64,000 nucleotides of DNA, taken from the NCBI RefSeq assembly GCF_014205335.1, contig NZ_JACHNH010000001.1, forward strand, positions 2,474,501-2,538,500. Direction: 5' to 3'. Source of the DNA: Amorphoplanes digitatis (GTDB lineage: Bacteria > Actinomycetota > Actinomycetes > Mycobacteriales > Micromonosporaceae). Positions 53,791 through 62,322 of the stretch are shown in pieces; position 1 is the first letter of the stretch; each line of letters opens with the position of its first letter. Made by a program: the position numbers and the translations under genes. Under the pieces are notes generated by a model. That model made no database searches. It had not been told where the DNA came from and saw nothing but the letters and a program-made list of their open reading frames with translations.

Positions 53791-54760
53791 GGTCGCCTCC
53801 GGCGTGCTGGTCGCCGGACGCCTCGGCCATCGCCACGGCGATCTTGCGGGGGCCGGTGAACGGCTCCCGGCCGTGCGCGGCGAGCATGTTGTCCACCACC
53901 AGCACGTCGTGCTCCTGCCAGTCGAAGCGCCGCTGCGCGTCCCGGTAGCACTGCCGCAGGTGCGCCACCACGTCGTCCGGTATGGGCGCGCCGTCGCCGT
54001 AGTAGCTGTTCGTCGGCAGGTCGGCCTCGTCCATGAGCTCCCGCAGGCCCTCGCAGACGTCCGGTGCCAGCGTCGTGACGTGGAAGAACGCGATGTGGTT
54101 GAACCACACCGTCTCCCCGGTCACCGGGTGCCGGTGCACCGCCCTGCGGACGGCCCGGGTCCGCAGCCCGTTCGCGCCGACCCACTCCGGGCGCATCCCG
54201 TTGCGCACGCAGTACGCCTCGACCTCGGACCGGTCACCGGTGCCGAACGCCTGCTGCCAGGGCACCCCGTAACCGTCGGTGAAGTTGCGGACCACCCGCC
54301 AGCCCCGCGCGGCGAACTCGTCGCGGACCGCCGGGTCGATCGCCCGGTACACCTGCCTGGTGTCGGCGAGCGGCGTCGCGCCGAGCGTCTCGGGCGGCCG
54401 TACACAGTAGAAGAACAGCGTCAGCGGCCAGCGGGCCTGGTACGAGTTCTCGTTGTGCAGGAAGATCTCCTCGCCCGGCGGGTAGTCCGTCGAGGTGTAC
54501 ACCTGTCCCTTGATCGTGCTGCGCGGCGACGACCGCTCGGTGTACGCCAGCGGCGACCCGGAGATCGTCCGCACCACCCGGTCGAAGCCGTCCACACCGC
54601 CGACGTCGTAGCCGCGCAGCAGCACGGCGCCGTGTTCGCGCAGTTTTCGGCGGATGGCCGGGGCGTCCAGGGCATCGGTACTCGTGACCGGCAGACGGGG
54701 TTCGTCAGGCGTCATAACGAAGGGCAGGGCACCCGTGACCGGCGTGACTAGGGAGCGCAT
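53780..54760 (-). CDS. TauD/TfdA-type (SyrP-like) Fe(II)/2-oxoglutarate dioxygenase
   Basis: 326 aa. The facial triad is visible: His-x-Glu in FLHNENSYQ and the distal His in VVDNMLAAHGREPF, followed by the 2-oxoglutarate-binding Arg in TGPRKIAVAM. SyrP-like enzymes in NRPS clusters beta-hydroxylate an amino acid while it is tethered to a carrier protein. With the NRPS translated from an overlapping GTG, it most likely acts on a residue loaded by that NRPS. ATG 54760 keeps the conserved LPFV strand of the family; ATG 54715 would cut into it. Confidence 0.9.
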   Translation of the reverse strand: MRSLVTPVTGALPFVMTPDEPRLPVTSTDALDAPAIRRKLREHGAVLLRGYDVGGVDGFDRVVRTISGSPLAYTERSSPRSTIKGQVYTSTDYPPGEEIFLHNENSYQARWPLTLFFYCVRPPETLGATPLADTRQVYRAIDPAVRDEFAARGWRVVRNFTDGYGVPWQQAFGTGDRSEVEAYCVRNGMRPEWVGANGLRTRAVRRAVHRHPVTGETVWFNHIAFFHVTTLAPDVCEGLRELMDEADLPTNSYYGDGAPIPDDVVAHLRQCYRDAQRRFDWQEHDVLVVDNMLAAHGREPFTGPRKIAVAMAEASGDQHAGGDRAL

Positions 54761-54792
54761 GGTCCCAGCATCGGCGCGTTCCCGCGGGCCGG

Positions 54793-54857
54793 GCAGAGAG
54801 GGAACGGTAGTCCCGCGCGCAGCACGGGTGCCGCCGCCGTCGCGCGTTCTTCTCCCC
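54793..54857. promoter_or_regulatory. Divergent hydroxylase-NRPS / lanM promoter with two cluster boxes
   Basis: Minus strand: TTCCCTCTCTGC (54804 to 54793), 32 nt before the hydroxylase ATG. Plus strand: GTTCTTCTCCCC (54846-54857), upstream of lanM. Both resemble GTTCTTCTCTGC found before mbtH. Confidence 0.55.
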
Positions 54858-54934
54858 CCGGGACCCCGTTCCCGGAGAAGATGGGTGGCTTCTACCTATC
54901 CGGTGTTCCCGCGGGTCTGGCACCGTACCTGGGT

Positions 54935-57730
54935 ATGACCGAGTCGGTGTCCGATCAGCTCTCCTCCTGGTCAGACGTCGCCGGGCGCCTGACCGGGTCC
55001 ACTCCGGACGCCGCGGCGGTGACGGCCGCGCTCGCCGTGCCGACGCGCGGGATCGTCACCGCCGCCCGTGACCGGATGATCGACCGGATGCGCGGCGTGC
55101 TGCCGGACGCCGAGCTCGCCGCGGCGGCCGACGGATTCACCGAGGAGCTCGGCGCCCGCCTGGTCCGCCTGACCGGCGGCGTCCTCGCCGCGGACTTCCA
55201 CGCCCGGCAGCGCGCCGGCGAGCTGACCGGCGACGACGGCCCGCGCCGGTTCGCGGACTTCGTGACCCGCCTCGCCGGCCCGGACGGCCTGAGCACCCTG
55301 CTCGCCCGCTATCCCGTGCTGGACCGGCTGATCGCCGAGGCCGCGTCGTCGGCCGCCGACACCCGGGCCGAGCTGCTCGGGCGGTACGCGGCCGACCGCC
55401 GCGCCCTGATCGACGCCCTGCTCTACGGCCGGGACCCGGGCCCGCTGACCGGCGTCCGCACCGGACTCGGCGACCCGCACCAGGGCGGCCGGTCGGTGGC
55501 CCTGCTCACCTTCGGCGACGGCCGGCGGGTGATCTACAAGCCGCGCGGCCTCGCCTCGTACGCCACCCTCGCCGCGCTGATCGACTGGCTGAACGGGGCC
55601 GTGCCCGGCCTGGACCTGCGCGCCGCCGCGACCCTGACCCGCCCCGCCTACGGTTACGCCGAGTTCATCGCGCACCGCCCGCTCGCCGACCTCGAGGCCG
55701 GTGCGCGCTTCTACCGCCGGGCCGGCGCGCTGCTCGCGCTGCTGCACGCGGTCCGGGCGGTCGACCTGCACTGCGAGAACCTGATCGCGGACGGCGAGCA
55801 TCCGGTGCTCGTCGACGCGGAGATGCTGTTCCACCCGGACCTACCGCCGCCCGGTGCGGCCGACGACCCGGCCCGCCGGATGCTGTCCGCCTCGGTGCAC
55901 CGGACCGGCCTGCTGCCGGCGGTGATGGTCGTACCGGCCGGCGTCGTCGACTGCTCGGGCCTCGGCGGCCACGGCGCCGCCGCGCCGGGCGGCCCGAGGT
56001 GGCACCTGACCGGCGCCGGGCACGACCGGCTGCGCCCGCACCCGGGTGGCCCGGCCGCCGGGCTGAACCGGCCCCGGCTGCACGGGCGGGCCCTCGACCC
56101 GAGCGACTTCGAGGCGGCGCTCTGCGGCGGGCTGCGCGACGGCTACGACGCGATCATGAACGACCGGGCCGGCTTCCGGAAGCTGCTGGACACCGCCACC
56201 GGGCTCGGCGTGCGGATCATGTTCCGGCCGAGCCGCACCTACGCGCTGCTGCTGGACGGCGCCACCCACCCGGACCTGCTGCGCGACGACGCCGGCCGGG
56301 TACGCGCCTTCGGCGTCCTGTCGCACACCTCGGCCGCCGACCCGCTGCGCGCCCCGCTGGTCGAGCACGAGGTGGCCGACCTGCGCCGCGGCGACATCCC
56401 GATCTTCACCGCGCGCGCGGACCGCCGCGACGTATGGACCTCGGCCGGTGCGCGCCTGCCCGGCCTGCTGCCCGGCACCGGGCTGGACGAAGCCGCGGCG
56501 ACACTGGCCGCCATGGGCGCCGCCGACCTGCACGACCAGGAGTGGATCGTCCGCGCCACCCTGGCGTCGCGGCACCCGGTCGACGGCGGGCACCGGGCCG
56601 CCGCCGCGCTGCCCGGGCCGATGACCGGTCACGAGGCCGGGCCGGGCCGGCTGCTCACCATGGCGTGCGGGCTCGCCGACCAGATCCTCGCGCGCGGCGT
56701 CACCGGCGGCGACCGGGTGAACTGGCTGGGCCTCGAGGTCGTCGACGGCGCACGGTGGATGGTGCTGCCGATGGGCGCGAGCCTGTCGAACGGCTATCTC
56801 GGCGTCGCGTTGTTCCTCGCCCAGCTCGCCGAGCTGACCGGGATCGCCCGGTACCGCGAGACCGCGCGGCGGGCCGCGAGCGCCGCCGGGCCGCTCTGCG
56901 AGAGCCTGGCCGCGCGCCCGGACCTGGCGGTGCACGTCGGCGTCGGCGGCTACCACGGCTTCGGCGGCATCTGCTACGGACTGTCGCGGCTGTCGACGCT
57001 GCTCGACGACCCGCGGATGCGCGCCTTTGCGCGGGCCGGCGTCGTGGCCGCCACCGCGGCGGCCGCCGCGCCCGGCCCGCCGGGCGTGGCCGGCGGCACC
57101 GCCGGGTGCCTGGCGGCGATGCGCGCGGTCCACGCCGAACTGGGGCTGAGCTCGGCGGCGGCGCTCGCCGCGACCTGCGCGGACCAGCTCGCCGCCGGTC
57201 CGGCGGGTGACGGGCCGGGCTTCGCCGACGGCCGCGCCGGCATCGCGTGGGCGCTGGACGATGCGCGCGGCCTCGCCGCCCTGGACCCGCCCGGCGACGG
57301 CGACCACGGCTGGTGCCGCGGGACCGCGGGCCTCGTCGCGGCCCGCGGTGTCCCCGCCGGCGCCGATCCGGTCGACCTGGCCCGGACGCTCGAGCGGCGG
57401 CCGGTGTCGGGCGACCTCAGCCTCTGCCACGGCGAGGCGGGCATCACCGAGGCCCTGCTGGTGCTGGCCGCCGCCGACCCGCAACGGTCGGTGCAGCGGA
57501 TCCTGCGCCACCGGGCCGGCCTGGTGCTCAACGCCATCGAACGGTACGGACCCGGCTGCGGCACCCCCGGCGGGGTCGCGACGCCCGGGCTGTTCAACGG
57601 GCTGGCCGGCATCGGCTACGGGCTGCTGCGCCTCGGGTTCCCGGCACGGGTGCCCTCGGTGCTGCTGCTCGAGCCGGGCCGTCCGAAAGAGGTCACCACA
57701 ACCCGCACGCCACCGGCGAGCGGCCAATGA
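54935..57730 (+). CDS. lanM: Class II lanthipeptide synthetase (LanM)
   Basis: 931 aa. The N-terminal dehydratase (DUF4135) shows VIYKPRGLASYATL, DLHCENLIADGEHPVLVDAEMLFH and TYALLLDGATHPDLL. The C-terminal LanC-like cyclase has GVGGYHGFGGICYGLSRL and zinc ligands Cys794 (WCRGTAG), Cys831 and His832 (LCHGEAG). It phosphorylates and eliminates Ser/Thr in a precursor, then adds Cys to make (methyl)lanthionines. ATG 54935 is preferred for its spacing to the box; ATG 54881 is in frame with GGAG very close. The stop overlaps an ATG for the precursor frame. Confidence 0.93.
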   Translation: MTESVSDQLSSWSDVAGRLTGSTPDAAAVTAALAVPTRGIVTAARDRMIDRMRGVLPDAELAAAADGFTEELGARLVRLTGGVLAADFHARQRAGELTGDDGPRRFADFVTRLAGPDGLSTLLARYPVLDRLIAEAASSAADTRAELLGRYAADRRALIDALLYGRDPGPLTGVRTGLGDPHQGGRSVALLTFGDGRRVIYKPRGLASYATLAALIDWLNGAVPGLDLRAAATLTRPAYGYAEFIAHRPLADLEAGARFYRRAGALLALLHAVRAVDLHCENLIADGEHPVLVDAEMLFHPDLPPPGAADDPARRMLSASVHRTGLLPAVMVVPAGVVDCSGLGGHGAAAPGGPRWHLTGAGHDRLRPHPGGPAAGLNRPRLHGRALDPSDFEAALCGGLRDGYDAIMNDRAGFRKLLDTATGLGVRIMFRPSRTYALLLDGATHPDLLRDDAGRVRAFGVLSHTSAADPLRAPLVEHEVADLRRGDIPIFTARADRRDVWTSAGARLPGLLPGTGLDEAAATLAAMGAADLHDQEWIVRATLASRHPVDGGHRAAAALPGPMTGHEAGPGRLLTMACGLADQILARGVTGGDRVNWLGLEVVDGARWMVLPMGASLSNGYLGVALFLAQLAELTGIARYRETARRAASAAGPLCESLAARPDLAVHVGVGGYHGFGGICYGLSRLSTLLDDPRMRAFARAGVVAATAAAAAPGPPGVAGGTAGCLAAMRAVHAELGLSSAAALAATCADQLAAGPAGDGPGFADGRAGIAWALDDARGLAALDPPGDGDHGWCRGTAGLVAARGVPAGADPVDLARTLERRPVSGDLSLCHGEAGITEALLVLAAADPQRSVQRILRHRAGLVLNAIERYGPGCGTPGGVATPGLFNGLAGIGYGLLRLGFPARVPSVLLLEPGRPKEVTTTRTPPASGQ

Positions 57731-57741
57731 AGGAGACAACA

Positions 57742-57972
57742 GTGTCTGAAAAGGAACTCATCGGGTCCCACCACGACGGCGCGTCCGATCAGGACCGGGC
57801 GGCCGAAGGACGCGCGAGGCACCAGGCGTCCTTCGGGGTACAGACCGCGATTCTGGCCGGCGTGCTCGTGGCGGCCGTCGGAGCCGGCGACGTGCTCGCC
57901 TCCCTCGGCTGGCCCGGCTCGACCTGCTGCGACCCCGAGAATCCGTACGTGAGTGCCGTAGCGACGTCCTAG
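57742..57972 (+). CDS. Candidate lanthipeptide precursor peptide (LanA)
   Basis: 76 aa from GTG 57742, which has AAGGAG 6 nt upstream; the in-frame ATG at 57727 would overlap the LanM stop. An acidic/basic leader (~1-30) is followed by a hydrophobic stretch (ILAGVLVAAVGAG, ~37-49). The tail is LGWPGSTCCDPENPYVSAVATS-like in order: Ser60, Thr61, Cys62, Cys63, then Ser71, Thr75, Ser76. Position right after lanM, size and a Ser/Thr/Cys tail support a LanM substrate. The cleavage site is unclear (perhaps after the Gly49 or Gly56 region), and adjacent Cys are unusual. Confidence 0.7.
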   Translation: MSEKELIGSHHDGASDQDRAAEGRARHQASFGVQTAILAGVLVAAVGAGDVLASLGWPGSTCCDPENPYVSAVATS

Positions 57973-57988
57973 CAGTGCCCGAACATCT

Positions 57989-60943
57989 ATGAATAAAATC
58001 CCTGTCGTGAAGGGATCGTCACGGTGGGGAGCGTTGCGGCACCGCACCCCGGCGCTGGTCGGGCGCGACGACGAGCTCCGATCCGCGGAACAGATGCTGG
58101 CCGCGGCGCGAGCCGGGCGAGGCGGGACGATGTTCGTCACCGGAGACGGTGGCATCGGCAAGTCCCGCCTCGCGGCCGCCGCCGCGGACATGGCCTTCGC
58201 CGCCGACATGAGCCTGCTGCGCGGGCGCGGCAGCGCGGTCGGCCTGACCATGCCGTTCCGCTCGCTCACCGAGGCCCTGCTGTCGCTGGTCCGCAGCGGC
58301 GACCCGATCGACGTGACCGAGCTCGGCCCGTACCGCCACGCGCTGGGCCGGCTCATCCCCGACTGGGCCGACGGGCCGGCCGGCCCCGGCCCCGGCTCCC
58401 TGGTGGTGCTCGCCGAGGCGGTGCTGCGCCTGACCGCGCTGGCCGGACGCGACCGCGGCTGCCTCATCGTGCTGGACGACATGCAGGACGCCGACGCGGA
58501 GACCGTCGCCGTCGTCGAGTACCTCATCGACAACCTCGGCCAGCAGTCCACAATGCTGCTCTGCACCGTCCGGGACGGGCCCTGCGCGGCCCTCGACCTG
58601 GCCCGGGCCGCCGAGCAGCGTGGTCTGGCCGCCGTGCAGACCCTGCTGCCGCTCGGCCCGGGCGACATCCGCGCCCTGGCCGCCTCCTGCCTGGACTGCC
58701 CGCCGGCGGACGTGCCCGGGCCGCTTGTCGACAGCCTCGTCGCGGACAGCGCCGGCAACCCGCTGCTGGCCGAGGAGCTGCTGGCCGCGATCGTCAACAG
58801 CGGGCAGCTCGTGCACGAGAGCGGCTGCTGGACCCTGCCCGACGTGATCCGCACCAGCGTGCCGGAGGCCCTCGCCCGCGCGGTGGCCGGCCGCGTCGAG
58901 CAGCTCGGCCCCGAGGCCCGCGACCTGCTCTCGGTCGGCGCCGTGCTGGGCCGCCGCTTCCCGCTCGCCCTGTTGCACGCGGTCTCCGGCCTCGACGACC
59001 GTGCCCTGCTCAACCACCTGCACGGCGAGGACGCCGGCCGGCTGGTCGCGCCCGACGAGCAGACACCGGACTGGTACGCCTTCCAGCACCCGCTGCTCGG
59101 CGAGGCGGTGTTGCAGCTGCTCGCGCCGGGACACCGCGTCGTGCTGGCCCGCCGCGCCGCCGACGCGATCGCGGCGACCTACCCGGGCCTGCCCGACGAA
59201 TGGTGCCAGGTCAGCGCGTCGTTGCGGCTGCAGGCGCAGGAGCCGGGCGCCGCGGCCCGGCACTACCTGGAGGCGGGCCGGCGTGCTCTGGCACAGGGCG
59301 CGGCGTCCTCGGCCGTCGACCTGCTCGACCGCACCCGCGAGCTGCTCGACGGCGACCCCGACCAGCTCGCGCACGCCACCGCCATCGAGGCCCTGGTGTC
59401 GGCGCTGGCCGAGGCCGGCCTGATGGAACGCGCCCTCGACCTGGCCAACCGCCTCGACGTGGCGCCCGACGGCCCCGACCGGCGCCGCCGCGCCGAACTG
59501 CACACCCGCCTGGCCTGGGCCGCCAACCTCGCCGGGCGCACCGCGGACGGCCTGAGCCAGGTCGCGCTCGCCCGCGCCGCGCTCGGCCCGGACGCACCCG
59601 ACGAGGCCACCGCCCCGATCGACGTGGTCGAGGCGCACGTCATGCTGGACCTGCCCGGCCCCGAGCGGTTCACGGTCATCGAGACGATGACCCGCCGGGC
59701 CGCCGCGGTCGCCGAGGCGGTGCCGCTGCCCGAGGTGGCCTGCCAGGCGTGGCAGCTGCTCGGCGCGCTGAGCCGCCGCCGGGACCTGGCGGAGGCGACC
59801 GCGTGCCTGGAGCGGGCGCGCGCCATCGCCGTGCGCCACCACCTGCCGATCTGGGAGATACACGCCCTGGTCCGGCTCGGCCAGGACGAGGCGCTGCGCA
59901 ACGGCGGCATCGCACTGCTGGAGCAGACCAGGCAGGCGGCGCTGCGCTGCGGCGCGGTGACCGCCGGATACCACGCCGACACGAACATCGCCCTGCACAC
60001 CGTCCTGCACGGCGACTTCGCGGCGGCGGGCCCGCTCATCGACCGGACGCTGGGCGCCACCACGCGCCTGAAGATGATCGAGACGACGCAGCTGCTGCTG
60101 CTCTCCCGGGCCATCCTCGGCGCGCACCAGGGCCGGCGCCGCGAGATGAACGACGCCATCGCCGAGTTCCGGCGCTGGGACGGCGACCAGGACCTGCACG
60201 CGCCCCGCGTACACGGCCTGGCCCGCGCGTTCTGCGCCCTGCTGGAGGAGGACCGCGAGCGCGCCGCCGCGGAACTGGCCCGCGCGCGGCGGCCGGGCGA
60301 CGCCAACGTCAGCGCGCACCTGAGCGGCGAACACGGCCTCGGCCCGCTGCTGCGGGTCCTCGCCGGGCCCGGCGACGACGACCCGGCGCCGGGCGCGAGG
60401 GCCGGGCCGGCCGCCGCGCTGCGCTGGAACCGGCAGTTCGCCCTGCTCGCCCAGGCGATCCTCGCCGGGCGGGCGGGTCGCGCCGACGACGCCACCGCGG
60501 CGTTCGGCGAGGCGCTGCTCGCCGCGGCGCCGTACGCCACCGCCCGGCACCTCTGCCTGCGACTCGGCGGGGAGGCGGCGCTGCGCGACGGGTGGGGTGA
60601 CCCCGTGGCCTGGCTGCGCGCCGCCGAGGAGCACTTCCACGCCGTCGGCGTGGTCCCGGTGTCCAGCGCCTGCCGGGCCCTGCTGCGCCAGGCGGGCGCC
60701 GTGGTCAACCAGCGCCGCACCGGGGCCGAGGACCTGCCCCGGGAGCTGCGCGCCGCCGGGGTGACCGTCCGCGAGTACGAGGTGCTGCGGCTGCTCGTGG
60801 AGCGCCTCGGCAACCGGGAGATCGCCGGTCGGCTGCACCTGTCCCCGCGTACCGTCGAGAAGCACGTCGCCAGCCTGATCGCCAAGACCGGCCAGGCCAA
60901 CCGGATCGTGCTCGGCGAATTCGCCGGCGAATTCGTCAGCTGA
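57989..60943 (+). CDS. LuxR-family (LAL-type) transcriptional activator
   Basis: 984 aa. N-terminal AAA-type ATPase with Walker A in VTGDGGIGKSRLAAA (~51-65) and Walker B-like CLIVLDDMQDAD. A long helical repeat region spans ~400-880, and a C-terminal LuxR helix-turn-helix follows (~915-975: VTVREYEVLRLLVERLGNRE, then LHLSPRTVEKHV). LALs are typical pathway-specific activators of actinomycete biosynthetic clusters. It lies 16 bp after the precursor gene. I infer it activates the genes that carry the GTTCTTCTCTGC box. Confidence 0.92.
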   Translation: MNKIPVVKGSSRWGALRHRTPALVGRDDELRSAEQMLAAARAGRGGTMFVTGDGGIGKSRLAAAAADMAFAADMSLLRGRGSAVGLTMPFRSLTEALLSLVRSGDPIDVTELGPYRHALGRLIPDWADGPAGPGPGSLVVLAEAVLRLTALAGRDRGCLIVLDDMQDADAETVAVVEYLIDNLGQQSTMLLCTVRDGPCAALDLARAAEQRGLAAVQTLLPLGPGDIRALAASCLDCPPADVPGPLVDSLVADSAGNPLLAEELLAAIVNSGQLVHESGCWTLPDVIRTSVPEALARAVAGRVEQLGPEARDLLSVGAVLGRRFPLALLHAVSGLDDRALLNHLHGEDAGRLVAPDEQTPDWYAFQHPLLGEAVLQLLAPGHRVVLARRAADAIAATYPGLPDEWCQVSASLRLQAQEPGAAARHYLEAGRRALAQGAASSAVDLLDRTRELLDGDPDQLAHATAIEALVSALAEAGLMERALDLANRLDVAPDGPDRRRRAELHTRLAWAANLAGRTADGLSQVALARAALGPDAPDEATAPIDVVEAHVMLDLPGPERFTVIETMTRRAAAVAEAVPLPEVACQAWQLLGALSRRRDLAEATACLERARAIAVRHHLPIWEIHALVRLGQDEALRNGGIALLEQTRQAALRCGAVTAGYHADTNIALHTVLHGDFAAAGPLIDRTLGATTRLKMIETTQLLLLSRAILGAHQGRRREMNDAIAEFRRWDGDQDLHAPRVHGLARAFCALLEEDRERAAAELARARRPGDANVSAHLSGEHGLGPLLRVLAGPGDDDPAPGARAGPAAALRWNRQFALLAQAILAGRAGRADDATAAFGEALLAAAPYATARHLCLRLGGEAALRDGWGDPVAWLRAAEEHFHAVGVVPVSSACRALLRQAGAVVNQRRTGAEDLPRELRAAGVTVREYEVLRLLVERLGNREIAGRLHLSPRTVEKHVASLIAKTGQANRIVLGEFAGEFVS

Positions 60944-60965
60944 GCGCCCGGCGCGTCCAGCGGTG

Positions 60966-60980
60966 CCGGTTCTTCTCTGC
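60966..60980 (+). promoter_or_regulatory. Cluster box before the mbtH gene
   Basis: CCGGTTCTTCTCTGC. The last C is exactly 74 nt before ATG 61055, the same distance as in the second NRPS promoter. This is the reference form of the box shared by five promoters of the cluster. Confidence 0.6.
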
Positions 60981-61054
60981 TGCCGCCGCGCGGCACGGTG
61001 CAGGCTCCGGATAGCGCGACAGCGCGGCACGAATTTCCGGACGAAGGAGCGGTC

Positions 61055-61270
61055 ATGCCCGACGAGCAGGCGGACGAGCGGACGTATCAGGTAGTCGTCA
61101 ACGACGAGGAGCAGTACTCGGTCTGGCTCGCCGACCGGGAACTGCCGCCGGGCTGGCGCGCCGAGGGCACCCGCGGCGCGCGTGCGGACTGCCTGGCGCA
61201 CATCGGCACGGTGTGGACCGACATGCGGCCGCTGAGCCTGCGCCGGCAGATGGAGAGCGCCGGCGCCTGA
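61055..61270 (+). CDS. MbtH-family NRPS helper protein
   Basis: 71 aa. The MbtH signature is complete: [20 protein letters not shown], then [18 protein letters not shown]. MbtH proteins bind adenylation domains and are needed for their folding or activity. ATG 61055 follows GAAGGAG. A single MbtH near two NRPS genes suggests it serves both. Convergent with the diaminopropionate genes; a terminator lies between. Confidence 0.95.
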   Translation: MPDEQADERTYQVVVNDEEQYSVWLADRELPPGWRAEGTRGARADCLAHIGTVWTDMRPLSLRRQMESAGA

Positions 61271-61278
61271 GACGGCCC

Positions 61279-61306
61279 GACGTGGATCCCGCGAGGGATC
61301 CACGTC
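61279..61306. terminator. Bidirectional terminator
   Basis: GACGTGGATCCC (61279-61290) pairs perfectly with GGGATCCACGTC (61295-61306) around GCGA. It lies between the convergent mbtH and SbnB-like genes. Confidence 0.75.
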
Positions 61307-61326
61307 GCCGTCCCGGCCCGGTCGCA

Positions 61327-62322
61327 TCAGAAGTCGGTGAACTCGGTGCCGACGCCGAGGGCGGCGGCCCGCCGCCGCGCCAGCCGGGCCACGGCCAGGT
61401 CGAGAATGCCCAGCCCGAACGGCGAGAACACGGTCAGCCCGGTCTCGTCGCGCCGGTACGGTTCCCCGCCGACCAGCAGCGCACCGAGCGACGCCGCGAT
61501 GAAGTCCCGGCTGCCCACCTCCTGCTCCGCCAGGTGCAGCGACGTCGAGGCCCGGCACACGTGATCGGCGTCGTCCACGATGTTCGTGCTGGTCAGCACG
61601 GTCTGCGGGGTCAGGTCGCGCAGCGACAGGTGCAGCAGCAGGCTCCCGGGCCGGCAGTGCCGGTCGTCCAGGTGCGGTGTCGACGCCGTGGTCGCCAGCG
61701 AGACCAGCCGATGCGCGCCGAGCGCGGCCTCGATGCCGGGCGCCACGTCGACCTTCAGGTCGCGGTGCCGGGCCGTGCACTCGGCGGCGAACGCGTGGGC
61801 CCGCCGCGGGTCGAGGTCGAAGACGGTCACCGCGCTCAGCCCGGGCAGCGTGGTGCGCAGCAGGCGCAGCACCTCGTCGTTGATGACGCCGCAGCCCACC
61901 AGCGTGACCCCGGCGTCCGGCACGTCCGCGGCGAGGGTGGCCGCGGCCAGCGCCGCCGACGCCGCGGTACGCCGCGCCGAGATGGTGGCCGCCTCCAGCA
62001 GCGCCTCCGGCGCACCGGTCCGCATCGAGTTCAGGATCATCACCGCGCTGGCGCGCGGCCGGCCGGCGGCGACGTTGCCGGGGAACGACGAGATCCACTT
62101 GATACCGGCCACGGCGTCGTCACCGCTGTCGTCACCGCCCAGGTAGGCCGGCAGCGCGATGATCCGGTTGCGGTCGTCGTCCGGGAACCGCAGGAACACC
62201 GAGTGCGGCACGGCGGTGCCGCCCCGCTCGTGGCGCTCGTACGCGGCCCGGACCGCCTGAACTACCTCCTCGTCCGCGCCGTCGAGTGCCTGCCGGACCT
62301 GTTCCCTGCCAATGATCAACAT
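61327..62322 (-). CDS. sbnB: SbnB-like N-(carboxyethyl)-type dehydrogenase for L-2,3-diaminopropionate
   Basis: 331 aa, ornithine cyclodeaminase/mu-crystallin fold. Seen: AGIKWISSFPGN, SARRTAASAALAA, and Rossmann-type VTLVGCGVINDEVLRLL, then FDLDPRRA. SbnB homologues oxidise the adduct made by SbnA and release L-2,3-diaminopropionate (Dap) and 2-oxoglutarate. ATG 62322 overlaps the SbnA-like stop by 7 nt, so the two are translationally coupled. Dap would feed an NRPS adenylation domain in this cluster. Confidence 0.88.
   Translation of the reverse strand: MLIIGREQVRQALDGADEEVVQAVRAAYERHERGGTAVPHSVFLRFPDDDRNRIIALPAYLGGDDSGDDAVAGIKWISSFPGNVAAGRPRASAVMILNSMRTGAPEALLEAATISARRTAASAALAAATLAADVPDAGVTLVGCGVINDEVLRLLRTTLPGLSAVTVFDLDPRRAHAFAAECTARHRDLKVDVAPGIEAALGAHRLVSLATTASTPHLDDRHCRPGSLLLHLSLRDLTPQTVLTSTNIVDDADHVCRASTSLHLAEQEVGSRDFIAASLGALLVGGEPYRRDETGLTVFSPFGLGILDLAVARLARRRAAALGVGTEFTDF

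Noticed and set aside
58019..62098. Very long open frame (~1360 codons) on the minus strand antisense to the LAL gene and into the SbnB-like gene
   Set aside because: It is an echo of GC-rich codon bias: no family features, strongly Arg/Gly/Ala/Val-biased, while the plus strand carries a clear Walker A/LuxR protein.
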